Shown here in pieces: positions 11,357 through 20,942 of a DNA stretch of 64,000 bases. The notes below the pieces were generated by a model. The model saw only the letters and a program-made list of their open reading frames with translations. It did not search any database and was not told the origin of the DNA. This DNA is from Heterobasidion occidentale (lineage: Eukaryota; Basidiomycota; Agaricomycetes; Russulales; Bondarzewiaceae): the NCBI GenBank assembly GCA_039111635.1, contig JBCAQO010000007.1, forward strand, positions 558,001 to 622,000, written 5' to 3'. The position numbers and the translations under genes were made by a program. Position 1 is the stretch's first letter; each line of letters begins with the position of its first letter.

Positions 11357-12729
11357 TCACACGCCGTCATCCCGCTCCCGCCCCCCCACACTCCCCGAGC
11401 TCGGCCGCCCGCTCGACACCGTCTCCCCGCCGCTGCGCGCCTTCTCGTCCGCGCCCACGTGCGCCTTGGGCTCGAGGCCGACGCTGACGCGCACGCCGCC
11501 CGCCGCCTCGTCGTCGTCGCTGCTGAGGCTGTGCGTGCGGCCGGTGGTGGTGGCGGTGGTCGAGCGCGCGCGCGGGCGGCGCGAGTGGAAGTCGATGCTG
11601 GTGAGCGGCGCGGTGCCGGTCTTGGAGTCCCACGCGACGCGCGTCGCGACTCTGTATATGATGAGCATCGGCGCGATGATCTGCACGTGCGGCGGCGCGA
11701 TCAGAGGGAGGAAGGGGGAAGGGGGGGCGGGAGGCGGCGGCGGGCGCACCTGCACCTGCGAGAGCACGGGCAGGAATATGTTCGAGACGTGGCTCTTGGC
11801 GCCGTACGGCGCGATGAACAGCAGCGAGCTGACGGCGTACAGCAGCGAGCTCTCGACCATCATCGCGGCGATGCCCGCGTAGGGGACGGAGTGCGCGTGC
11901 TGTGCGCCGAAGGCGCGGCGCAGCGCGGCGCGGTAGGATAGGAGGCGGGCGGCGATGAGGAGCGTGAGGAGGATGTTGAGCGCGGTGGAGAGCGAGAAGT
12001 AGGGGACGCCGAAGTTGACGCTCGTCTCGGTCCAGAAGTTGGCTGTTGGGCGGGAGATCTGGAAGAGGAAGATGGCGCCCATCGCTGTGGGGGGGGTCCG
12101 CGCGTGAGTGGGCGGGCGGACGGACGATTGCGAAAGGAGGAGAGGCGTACACAGCGAGCCGAGGTACATCAGTATTGGGAGCGCGAGGATGTAGAGCTGG
12201 AGGTGGAAGATGACGATGCAGCGGTACAGCTATTCTGGCCCTCTCAGCTTGCTCGCTCTCAGAAAGAAAGCCGCCGTGGGCGATGGACCCACCAAGAACC
12301 CATCCGCGAGCCACCCGGCGACGATCGAGCACGCGTTCGGGACGACGGTGATCGGGGACGAGTACTGCGAGAGCGAGTACGCGGTGGGCCCGCCGGGGAA
12401 CTCGCGGTTGTCGACGAACATGAGCTGGAGCGAGCGTGTGTTCATGCCGATGAAGGTCGTGCCGAGCGCGAAGATGGTGAAGGTGTAGACGAGGAGAATC
12501 CCGTCGAGCCGCAGGCGGGTGCGCTTGTAGTTTTGGAGGAGGGTGGACATCGTCTGGAGGAAGATGACGAAGGACACGCCTGGTCCGGGTCAGGGATGGA
12601 ATGCTAGCGGGAACGAGAGAGAGCCGAGGGCGCACCGAAGGCGATCTGGGAGAGAGAGTCGCCGATGAGGACTGCGCGCTCCAGCCAGAGTCTGTCTGCG
12701 GGCAGCTGGGGGGCGTAGGGATTCGACAT
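11357..12729 (-). CDS. Seven-TM-type fungal membrane protein, unknown function
   Basis: Five exons fit in phase: 12636-12729, 12293-12579, 12151-12229, 11750-12084 and 11357-11680, giving 372 residues. The start MSNPYAPQLPADRL at 12729 is the only good ATG before the first membrane segment. Several hydrophobic helices follow: GVSFVIFLQTMSTLL, LDGILLVYTFTIFALG, LYRCIVIFHLQLYILALPIL, FSLSTALNILLTLLIAARLL and ESSLLYAVSSLLFIAP. An extracellular-like loop FVDNREFPGGPTAY lies between the second and third. The W/LYRC motif after a helix and the hydrophilic Ser-rich C-tail (SSDDDEAAGG, SGRPSSGSVGG) are typical of the expanded basidiomycete seven-TM families without assigned ligands. It lies inside the UstYa/repeat-peptide region. 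A role as transporter or sensor for the peptide is only a guess from position. Confidence 0.85.
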
Positions 12730-13079
12730 GCTGGTCCCGGGCGAGGCGAGAGCGAGGGCGGTCTGTGGACGATCAGCGAGGGGAGCTGGTGTAATATGTA
12801 GCCAAGGGGCGGTGTAGACCCTCTTGTCGTCACACTGATACTGCTACTTACATGGTGGGTTTGGGTTCCGGCATGGAGGACTGCAAACGAAGGTCCGCTG
12901 ATGTCTGATCTGGCATCTCCCGATCCGATGATGCGATCAAGCCAGTCCGGAGCCCAGAAGGCTTCTAATCGCCGGGCGCCCATGAGTCGCCCACGCGGCG
13001 CTGAACCCCCTCCATCACGCCCGTACTACTTATCAGCGCGCGTCTCTATCCCACGAACAACCCCCAACGCAGCGCAGCC
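12730..13079. promoter_or_regulatory. Divergent promoter region
   Basis: A 350-base region between the seven-TM gene (minus) and the alpha/beta hydrolase (plus). It must contain both promoters. No clear TATA box or operator-like repeat was picked out. Confidence 0.45.
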
Positions 13080-14092
13080 ATGGCGTCCCCACCGATCCAC
13101 GAAGGCGAGGCCCCCTTCACCGTCGACGGCGAGACCTTCTCCACCTACTACAAGCTCCTCGGCGACCTCTCCGCCTCCCCCCAGCCCCCTCTCGTCGTCC
13201 TCCACGGCGGCCCGGGCGTCTCGCACGACTACCTCCTCCCACTCGCCGACCTCGCCCGCCCCGCCGACTCCGCCCCCGCGATCCCCGTCCTCTTCTACGA
13301 CCAGCTCGGCACCGCCCGCTCCACCCACCTCCCTCCAAACCCCCCTCCTTCTGGTCCATCGCCCTCTTCGTCGCAGAGCTCGAGAGCCTCCTGGCCCACC
13401 TCGGCATCAGCGCGCGCCCGTTCGACATCCTCGGGCACTCCTGGGGCGGCATCCTCGCCGCCGAGTTCGCAGTCCGCCGCCAGCCCCCGGCGCTCCGCCG
13501 CCTCGTCCTCGCCGACACGCTCGCGTCCGCGAAGCTGCGCAACGAGGCCGGCGTGAAGCTGCGCAAGGGGCTCCCGGAGGACGTGCAGGAGGTCCTGCGC
13601 CGCCACGAGGAGGCGGGCACGACCCGCGACCCGGAGTACAAGCAGGCGATGCTCGTCTTTTACAAGAAGCACCTGTGCAGGATCCAGCCGTTCCCCGAGG
13701 AGCTGCTCTACTCGTTCAAGCAGCCCGAGCTCGACGACACCGTGCTCACCAACATGTGCGCGCCGCTCGTCCCCTCGTCCCGGCCGTCGAGCGCTGACTG
13801 CCTGACTGACTGACTGACTGACTGTGTTCGTCGACGGCCCCCGCCCGCGCGCAGGCGCAAGAACGGCCTCGAGGACGAGTGGGACATCACGTCCCGCATC
13901 CCGCTCATCCGCGCGCCGACGCTCCTGCTCAACGGCGAGCACGACTTCGAGACCGACGACGTCTGCGCGCCCTTCTTCCGCGCGCTCGACAAGGTCAAGT
14001 GGGTCAAGTTCGCGCACTCGGCGCACATGCCGCACTGGGAGGAGCGCGAGCGCTACATGCGCGTCGTCGGCGCGTTCCTAAGGGACGAGTAG
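13080..14092 (+). CDS. Alpha/beta hydrolase, proline iminopeptidase / L-amino-acid amidase type (one-base frameshift)
   Basis: Starts MASPPIHEGEAPFTVDGETF at 13080. It shows LVVLHGGPGVSHDYLL (oxyanion region), YDQLGTARST, then FDILGHSWGGILAAEF with the nucleophile Ser codon at 13439-13441. LLNGEHDFETDD supplies the acidic residue and FAHSAHMPHWEERERY the catalytic His. The order fits peptidase family S33-like fungal proteins that release N-terminal proline or act on amino-acid amides. An intron at 13756-13854 joins LTNM to RKNGLEDEWDI. The stop is at 14090-14092. The frame breaks at the C6 run 13340-13345: upstream reads STHLPPNPP, downstream SFWSIALFVAEL only in the next frame. One extra C would reconcile them and I see no splice site there. 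It is either a base-calling error or a recent loss of function. It lies 0.34 kb from the convergent repeat-peptide gene, so peptide trimming is a possible role. Confidence 0.83.
13795..13824 (+). repeat. (TGAC)n tetranucleotide array inside the hydrolase intron
   Basis: About seven CTGAC/TGAC units in tandem, 30-60 bases upstream of the intron's 3' splice site at 13854. Each unit matches the fungal branch-point consensus CTRAC/CTRAY. Confidence 0.85.
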
Positions 14093-14435
14093 GTGTATAC
14101 GGGTGTTGGGTGCGTTGGGTGTGCTTGTGTAGCTTGTAGGACGGCGGCGCGGGCTGATGGGCGCAGAGGAAACCGAGGGAGAAGTGTATGATAACAAGAG
14201 CCACGAAAAACAGCAAATAAAACGCATTATAATCCCTCCCCCACCTCTCCACCGACTCAATCATGCATGCATACAGTTCGGAGTCCGTGGTAACACGATA
14301 TCCTCTCATCTCCCCACTATCGGCAGCAAGCCATGCACTCGACCTGCAATCCACGCGACCATTCAGCTCAGGAACTTGCCGCCAACGCAAGCACTTACTA
14401 AGGTGCGAACGACGGTAAGCCAAGCCACGAGCGCA
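14093..14435. other. Convergent intergenic region
   Basis: The shared 3' side of the hydrolase (plus) and the repeat-peptide precursor gene (minus). No gene recognised. Confidence 0.6.
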
Positions 14436-14650
14436 TCAGAAATCCATGAGCGCCTTCAAATCAGCCTCCTCGCCACGACGGCGGAAGTCCATCAGCGTCT
14501 TCAGGTCGGCCTCCTCGCCGCGACGGCGGAAATCCATCAGCGCCTTCAAGTCCGCCTCCTCGCCGCGCCGGAAATCCATCAGCGTCTTGAGGTCGGCCTC
14601 CTCGCCACGACGGCGGAAGTCCATGAGCGCTTTCAGGTCCGCGTCTTCCG
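14436..14650 (-). repeat. In-frame tandem repeat encoding five 12-residue peptide units
   Basis: Five coding units of 42-45 bases, including the Arg spacers, lie head to tail. They differ mainly at synonymous sites and at one A/T residue. The second spacer has one Arg codon fewer (RR rather than RRR), so unit length varies by exactly one codon and the frame is kept. Confidence 0.9.
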
Positions 14651-14811
14651 CTGATGCAGGCGCGGCGCGCGGTCAGTCAGTCAGTCAGTCAGTCATTCGG
14701 TCGGTCGGTCGTCGACGGCGTGAGGTAAATGTGGGGCTTACACGGGATGGCCGCGGCGCGGGCGGCGACGACAAACGTCAGGGCGGAGAAGAGGAAGCCG
14801 CGGACGCGCAT
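14436..14811 (-). CDS. Secreted tandem-repeat peptide precursor with Kex2-type sites, candidate RiPP precursor
   Basis: Two exons (14742-14811 and 14436-14650) with a GTAAGC donor and CAG acceptor give a 94-residue protein. Residues 1-21 (MRVRGFLFSALTFVVAARAAA) look like a signal peptide. After IPS come five copies of a 12-residue unit ending LMDF. The first is EDADLKALMDF. The next four are GEEADLK-T/A-LMDF, with position 8 alternating A, T, A, T, A. Units are separated by RRR, RR, RRR and RRR, classic Kex2-type dibasic sites, and the last unit ends at the stop codon. There is nothing else in the mature part. This is the architecture of Kex2-processed repeat proteins and of UstA-like dikaritin precursors. 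Two UstYa-family genes in the same neighbourhood, one transcribed divergently from it, support a RiPP precursor. The units contain no Tyr, Trp or Cys, so crosslinking would have to use Phe, Met, Lys or aliphatic residues, or the peptide may stay linear. The function is unknown; this is not a known named product. Confidence 0.85.
14671..14694 (-). repeat. (CTGA)n tetranucleotide array inside the precursor intron
   Basis: About five TCAG units on the plus strand read as CTGACTGAC on the coding (minus) strand. They lie 20-43 bases upstream of the 3' splice site at 14651. This is the same tetranucleotide, in the same sense relative to transcription, as in the hydrolase intron 0.85 kb away. Confidence 0.85.
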
Positions 14812-16165
14812 GGTGCGTGCGATTCTATTAACGAGCGGCGAACGTGGAGTGTATGATGGGTGTGGAGGCCTTCAAGTAGGGGTTTGCGAGTCGCGGAGAC
14901 TCCCTGATGGCGAGGTCTTATATTACCCCCCTGCGCCTGCCCCACCTGCTGCCCCCTTCGGTGCCCCTTGGCTGCAGCAGGTGGGCGGTGGGCCGGCCGC
15001 CTGGTGGCCGTGCATCAGAGTTGCAGTTCCCATCGCCTCCTTTCGAATTTTGAATTTTGAATCTTGGGTTTCGAATTTCACGCGGACGCAGCGAGGCGGT
15101 GGACTGGCAGTGGCAGAGCGGGCTTCTGCAATAAAGAGGATCAGACTGGATCCTGCTGGATCAGATGAGGAGCGCGCGAGCTAGCGAGCCCGGGGGTGGG
15201 GTTCGAGTCGCGGGATGCCCAGACCTCGTGGGTGATCCAATGGACCTCGATGGACGTGCCTCCGTGCGCATCAGACCCTCGATCGTGTCCCAGTACGCTC
15301 CAGTATCACCGCCACGACTCGCGCGGCTGGACCACGTACCGCAATGTACTGTATCAGTCAACTTCGCCCAAGGAGCTCGAGAAGGGCGCACCGCAGTGCC
15401 TGTCAAAAAAAAACCCCCCCCGCGGACGGTTTTCGGCGGCGCTGTGAACGAGCAGCGCGAGGCGGTCTGGGGCCGGCTCGCGTTTCTCGTGACTCTTGCT
15501 TCCATTGCTACGAGCGCCCGTGGTCGCTCGTAGTTCGCTCGTGGGGCGCGCGATCGCAGACGATCGCCCGTGGGCGCTGGCGCTTGTTCGCGCCAAGGCC
15601 ACTGCGAGCGGCTGCATCTGGCAATCTCGGCGGCAAACAGCGGCAAGCCAGCTGTTGGGAGTCTGTTGGGCCGTGCTGAGCCTCGCCGATCTGCTTCCTG
15701 CCTGTGTCACGGCGGTGCGCCTCAAAGTCAGCCGGTCAGTCTGATGGCTGTACGATCTGATAAGACGTCCCTCGCTGCGATGCGATCAACCCGCAGTTCG
15801 TGCACATATCTTAGCGAGGACGACGACGATTGCTTTTGTAGGCCTGCGCTGACCTGTGGCAGTCTTGCTGATGCGTCATTGATGCTCCTGGTTCTCCATC
15901 AACTGGCCAGTGCACCCAGGCGCATCTTTCTCTGTCGCTATCTCGGCCCCCTCTGATCCGGCGGATTGTCGTTGCGGTGCTGCACCGTGCTGTACCTCTC
16001 CGCTCGGTGATATCTAAGGGTCTGCTATTATCACTGCATCATACTGGCTGGTAGGTAGGTCTTGCACATTGTGCGTCTTTTGATGATCAGACACCCTGAC
16101 CCAGGGGCGCATTAGGACAGTCTGAGAGGACAGCTCCTCGACGACACGCCGGGTCTCACACAAAA
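14812..16165. other. 1.35-kb divergent promoter region of precursor and UstYa copy 2
   Basis: No gene family is recognised in this stretch. It holds AT-rich direct repeats (GAATTTTGAATTTTGAATC near 15045-15062), a cluster of GGATC repeats near 15138-15165 and an A9-C8 homopolymer junction near 15405-15422. Being shared by the repeat-peptide gene (minus) and the second UstYa-like gene (plus), it probably carries their common regulatory sites. Confidence 0.5.
14915..14926 (-). promoter_or_regulatory. TATA-like box upstream of the peptide precursor
   Basis: On the minus strand the sequence reads GGTAATATAAGACC, about 105-110 bases before the precursor ATG. It is the only clear TATA-like stretch in an otherwise GC-rich upstream region. 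Confidence 0.4.
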
Positions 16166-16792
16166 ATGCAGACACGTTGGTATGCCGCCCTCGCCCTCGC
16201 GTCCACGCTCCTGCTAGGCCTCACGCTGTGGGGATACCACGAACCTGGCCCCAGTCAACCATCCTACAGTGCGTCCACTTTAGCATTGTCCTCGCTCACA
16301 TGCCCTCATCGGCGCCGCCCCATGCTCATCTTGTCGACAGCATACATCGGCGACGACTACCCCCTGCAGTGGCCGCTCCCCGACGCCGAGCAGGTCTACA
16401 TGTACCCAGAAGACACGCACCGCTACGCCCTCAACACGCCCTCCGGCGCCGCCGAATGGCGCGCGCTCATCCCTCCCTCAAACGGCACCGTGCGCCTCGG
16501 CCCGCGCGGGCGCGCGTTCACAGTCGCGATGTTCCACCAGCTCCAGTGCCTCGACGTCATCCGCGGCGCGATGGCGGCCCCCGTCGCGCGCGGCGACGCG
16601 CGCCGCGCGCGCGTGCGGGACCACTGCCTGGACTACATGCGGCAGACGGTGCTCTGCCACGCGCACACGGACCTCGAGTCCGTGCGCTCCGACGTGGGGC
16701 CCAAGATCGCGGATCTGACGCGGTCGGTGTACAGCTGTCGGGATTGGCGCGTGCTGTACGATGCGATGGATGCAGGCGAGGCGGCGCGGTGA
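16166..16792 (+). CDS. UstYa/DUF3328 family protein (copy 2), with altered histidine motifs
   Basis: Exons 16166-16268 and 16341-16792, with a 72-base intron that happens to be open in frame. The protein begins MQTRWYAALALASTLLLGL, a membrane or signal anchor. It continues YIGDDYPLQWPLPDAEQVYM, VRLGPRGRAFTVAMFHQLQC, DHCLDYMRQTVLC and YSCRDWRVLYDAMDAGEAA, giving about 184 residues. The layout is that of UstYa: an N-terminal anchor, two His/Cys motifs about 25-30 residues apart and a C-terminal C-R-D-W. The family motifs HxxHC appear as HQLQC and VRDHC, so one His of each pair is replaced. Copy 1 keeps both. Pairs of UstYa-like proteins (UstYa and UstYb) work together in ustiloxin formation, so a divergent partner is not unusual. 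It is transcribed divergently from the repeat-peptide gene. Confidence 0.86.
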   Translation: MQTRWYAALALASTLLLGLTLWGYHEPGPSQPSYSASTLALSSLTCPHRRRPMLILSTAYIGDDYPLQWPLPDAEQVYMYPEDTHRYALNTPSGAAEWRALIPPSNGTVRLGPRGRAFTVAMFHQLQCLDVIRGAMAAPVARGDARRARVRDHCLDYMRQTVLCHAHTDLESVRSDVGPKIADLTRSVYSCRDWRVLYDAMDAGEAAR

Positions 16793-17049
16793 GGACGTTG
16801 CATATATACACGCAGCGGTCTCACTCGATCTCCCGGAAATCGTCATGTGGCAGGTTAAGATCCTAGTACATACGTATAAGCATATAGAACGTCGTCACTA
16901 CTACCCCTCGTCCGACCCACCGAAACGCGATGGACGAACGAGGGCCCGTAAAAGTACATTTCTGTGTGGGTTCCGGGCATTCCTGTGATCGGGATATAGA
17001 TATCATACATTGACTTCGGTCAACCTTCTGCTCGCGTCATGCACTTATC

Positions 17050-19310
17050 CTAATAGCGGGCCACGCCGTTCTGCTCGACCTTCGGATAGACGCTTTTCGG
17101 GATGGGCTGGTTCAGGGTGGCATCGGTCAGGAGTTTGATGTTCTCTGGAGTATACGGAGCGTAACGTGGGGAGAGGATAGGCTCCGATCTGATAGTTGTG
17201 GGTGAAAACGTCAGCGAAGTAAAGATGATAAGAGACATTGCTTACTCCGCAGGGACGTCGATCGAGGCTCGCAAGTGCGTGAAGCCGTCGTAGGTGTATT
17301 TCAAGATCTGGTATCCCTCTGTGGAAATGTAATTATGGCGCGTGAGAAATGGGTATCAACGTTGGCCTCGCAGGCGGTTGGCAGAAAGAACGTACGGCCA
17401 GATTCTCCGATGCCTGTAAATGGAATCTCGTTCACTGTAGGGATCGACCGTCAACAAAAGTGATCGCGAGGATGACGATGGAATGCGCTTGCCAGAGAGC
17501 TGTTGTATTGTGTCGTTGAAGATGAGCGTTCCGCTCCGCGTCCTGTCGATGACTGTACGAATGGAGGAGCCGTCAGTCGACGGTCGCTCAAAGGTTTAGT
17601 TCTACTCACGCGCTTGTTTTACTTTCGGGTCGTTTGTGAATGCGTAGAGCACAAGAGGATGAGGCCTGCGACGTGAACAATCAGAGAAATAGATGCTGCA
17701 GAACAATACCGGCATACCGTTTGTTAATCAGCTCGATACCTTCGTTGATGTCATCAACAAGGACGATCGGGAACAAAGGTCCAAAGATCTCCCTTACGAA
17801 ACACTACTCATGAACAACCTTCGCACTGCGCGTGAATAGTAGCACAACGCACCCCTCCATCAGAGAGTCATCATCCTCTACATCGGCGTACACCGTCGGT
17901 TCGATTCTGTTGCGCCCATCTGTCTTCCCTCCGATGACAGCCTTTGCCCGCGTCCGCTTCTGAAGGTCCAGCAGCCTGTCATAATGGAGTTTGGATACGA
18001 TGCTGCCGAAACTCTCCGACTTGAGCGCGCCCTCTGGATAGAATGTGTCGTACGCGTCTTGGAGAGCCGCCACGAACTCGTCCTTAGCAGAGCGCGGAAG
18101 AATGACGTAGTCCGGACAAATGCAGATCTGCGCGTCAACAAGGTCAACATCATGGATGTTTGGACGTTCGGGAAGCGAAATTTGGTGAGATTGGATGGTT
18201 CACGCACCTGGCCAGCGTTGGTGGTCTTTCCGAAGAACGCGCGCTTGGCTGCGAGCTTGAGGTCACAGTTTGCATCGACGAGCACGGGCGACTTTCCGCC
18301 GAGTTCGAGGGTGACCGGCGTCAAATGCTTCGCCGCAGCAGCTGAGACGATCCTCGCCACACTCCCGTTCCCGGTGTAGAAGACTGCGCCCCATCACGGC
18401 CATCATAACCAGTTGAGCACGGTGACAGAATCGCTGCAAACGCGAAAATATGACACACTGTGGTCCCACTTGAGCTTCAGCAGATGTGAAACTTCTGGCA
18501 CACTGCCGTTGACGACGCGAAACGCGGATTGGTCCAGGTATTTGGGGAGAAGCGAGGCGAGTAGGGAGGAGTAGGTTGGGCAGATCTCAGAGGGTTTAAT
18601 GACGGCTGGGCAACCCGCCGCGATGGCGCCCATAAGAGGTTGCAAAGATAGGATCATGGGATAATTCCATGGCCTGAACAATATGATGAGTGAAAAACGC
18701 TCGCGAGCAGAAGCCACGAATGGACGAAAGGGACACAAGACGGCGATACATAATAAGGCTGCAGAGGAAGACCCTTTACTCGATGCAACCACTTCCCGAG
18801 AGAAGGCAAGGGGTCGCCTCGGGCATAGCCCGAGGTTCCCTCGTCCCTCAAGACAATAGGACCGTCGCTCGCACGCTCGTCACAGAAGTAGAACTCACGC
18901 GATGATAAGAACCACGCCCTTCGGCGTCTTGTGAAGCGTGGGTGCCCATGGCCGCTGCCACTCTGGGACGGGCACGGGCTCTGGCTTCGCCCACTCGTCC
19001 AGCGACTGCGCGCTGATGATGCTGCGCTCCACGAGGGGCCCGATCTCGCCCAGGATCGCCTCCATGGCGGGCTTCCCGAGGTCGGCGTGCATCGAGGCGG
19101 CGAAAGCGTCTGAGTTCTCCTGCGCCATCCGCGCGAGCTGGTACAGCTGGTGCTTGCGCCATTCGAGCGGCCGCGCGATCCCGTCTCGGAACGTCTTTTG
19201 CAGCGTCTCGTAGATCTGTTGGGCACAAAACGTCAGCGGGATGCGGGGTAAAATAGGAGTTCGGGGCGTACCGAGTCTAGTTCAGCGATGGGAGTGTATT
19301 GTAGAGACAT
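17050..19310 (-). CDS. Aldehyde dehydrogenase, class 3 / fatty-aldehyde type
   Basis: NAD(P)-dependent oxidation of aldehydes to acids. Start [13 protein letters not shown] (19272-19310, 39-base first exon), then [21 protein letters not shown]. Further exons carry [67 protein letters not shown] (active-site Glu) and [19 protein letters not shown], where a Cys just after GQ across an intron is the nucleophile. They are followed by [32 protein letters not shown] and a C-terminal exon ending [10 protein letters not shown]. The [16 protein letters not shown] and late C-terminal order matches ALDH3-type enzymes of usual length. About eight short introns are present and I saw no disruption. It is convergent with UstYa copy 2. 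Whether it belongs to the peptide cluster or is unrelated metabolism cannot be told from sequence. Confidence 0.9.
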
Positions 19311-20942
19311 GGCGGAGCGAGGGAGCGAGGGAAGATGTCGAGTAATAGTGACCAGGGGAAGACATTGAAATTGCTTATATACTTCCGACTGCCCATGCAA
19401 TAGAGTGCTTGGAAATGCAGGATTTTATGACCTATTGGCGTGTGGGGCGGGGCTACGAGATAGATTACTCTGCACATCGGTTCTGCCGACCACGGTTATG
19501 ACAAGGTTGTTTTTTGGGGGATAGAATGCAATAAAATTGGTAATATACTAGCCAATCATCGATCGCTGCACTCAAACACGCCCCCCTACAGTGACTCCAA
19601 AATAGAGAGAGTCGAGACTATTGGGATCTGCATGGGAAGCGTTGCACTTGGTCTACACAACAACACAGCTCAGCTGAGGCCTGGAAATTGACAATTTAGA
19701 AAAACAATAAATGGCTCGTCTGCCGGTTGTGCCTCAAGGCAGCGGTCAGTTCATGATGCGACGGAGTTATGCACGGATTAGATCACAGGCGCTGAGTTCT
19801 CGTCTTATAGACATCTCGCCAAGAAGGGAAGCTTTCAAACAACCTTCGAATGCAGGCTTTCAGCGCTTCGGCTACAGGAGTCCTTGGAAAGTCACGATGG
19901 ATCATATCGGTGCACTAACATCCGATAGATTGTCGAGACACAGCGGCTCTCCGCCTGTACAGTAGCATAGAGAAGAGTACACCCATATAGACCCACTCTC
20001 GAGATGACAAGTTGCGGTGACATAGAGCGTGTCATTGGCGCCGAGGTCGCGAGCCGATGTCGTTTGCTCAGGGTTTTCGGGAAGATGTACTCGTGTCTCA
20101 GATGAGAGGCGGAAGTGAGGTGACAAGATCATGCCTAGACGTCGCCTGACAATTCGCAATTCGTAGTGGAATTTTCCACATTCTAAATGGGACTTATGAT
20201 GGGAATGATATAAATCTGCGAAAATCACACTCACCGCTTGCAGTTGGTTTTCCCAATTCAAGGTATCACCTTACACGGACAATGCACTTCTTAAGGCAAT
20301 CGAGTTCTGCCGCGCCTCTCGCCAACGAAGTCACGGATAGCGAACGTCGGACGAGAAATCAGCTGTCGTATGCGCCTGATCACTTGCAACACCACTTGGA
20401 GGCCGAAACTGACAAAGACGGATAGGTACGGATGAACTCAGATGCCCCGATATGTGTAAACTCGACCTAGCCTCATTCAAAATCGGCTGGCATTGTGAGG
20501 ACAGATCATGACTTAGCAGGCGGGGGAGGTCAGAGCGTAAGACGGGTGGGAACGAGCAGAGGATGACATGGGAGCGGAGATCGAAATGGTACCTTTGGCG
20601 GCCGTCCCGAACGTTTGGATTGTGGGCTTTTCTCACCACCGACGACGAGCAAGGGCCACTTTTGAATTCTTTGTGCTTCAGTTATTCTCTGCCTCCTAGC
20701 TGCGCGGGGCTTGACCGGTTTTAAAAGTCATATCAATGTCTTTGAAGCAACATTCGCACAGTCTTTACGAACCACCCACTTGTATTATTAGGTCTGATGG
20801 GCGCTTTGCGATCAGCCCTCACATGCCGATCAATATCTTGTCTGTCGCTGATTGATCTCTTCTCCACGAACTTTGACCAACTGATCTCGACTCTCCAGCA
20901 ATCATAGCATGCGCTAAGATTGGAGAGATCGCTTAGCAGAAG
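19311..20942. other. Intergenic, no gene recognised
   Basis: 1.6 kb of AT-balanced sequence between the ALDH promoter and the MLKL_NTD-like gene. Frames of about 100-120 codons occur on the minus strand (19902-20261 and 20331-20639), but neither shows a recognisable motif and I do not call them genes. Confidence 0.5.

Noticed and set aside
13026..13328. Gly/Glu-rich minus-strand frame opposite the hydrolase start
   Set aside because: It is the shadow of the hydrolase coding strand, which carries clear catalytic motifs.
14436..14650. Regular 42-45-base direct repeats resembling a CRISPR array
   Set aside because: Units are contiguous and in frame within a spliced gene. There are no unique spacers, and the organism is a eukaryote.
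14436..14650. The units end LMDF before RRR, recalling amidated animal peptides of the gastrin type
   Set aside because: The Gly stands after the basic site rather than before it, so no amidation signal exists, and Phe-terminal similarity over two or three residues is chance.
14436..14811. Mating pheromone precursor
   Set aside because: There is no C-terminal CaaX box. Basidiomycete pheromones are farnesylated CaaX peptides, and this protein has a signal peptide and dibasic repeats.
15161..15956. Overlapping frames in the precursor/UstYa divergent region as a further cluster gene
   Set aside because: Several frames on both strands are open at once, as expected in GC-rich DNA. None has a signal peptide, repeat or family motif.
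19902..20639. Two minus-strand frames of 100-120 codons between ALDH and the MLKL_NTD-like gene
   Set aside because: No recognisable motifs, weak start context, and no exon series linking them.
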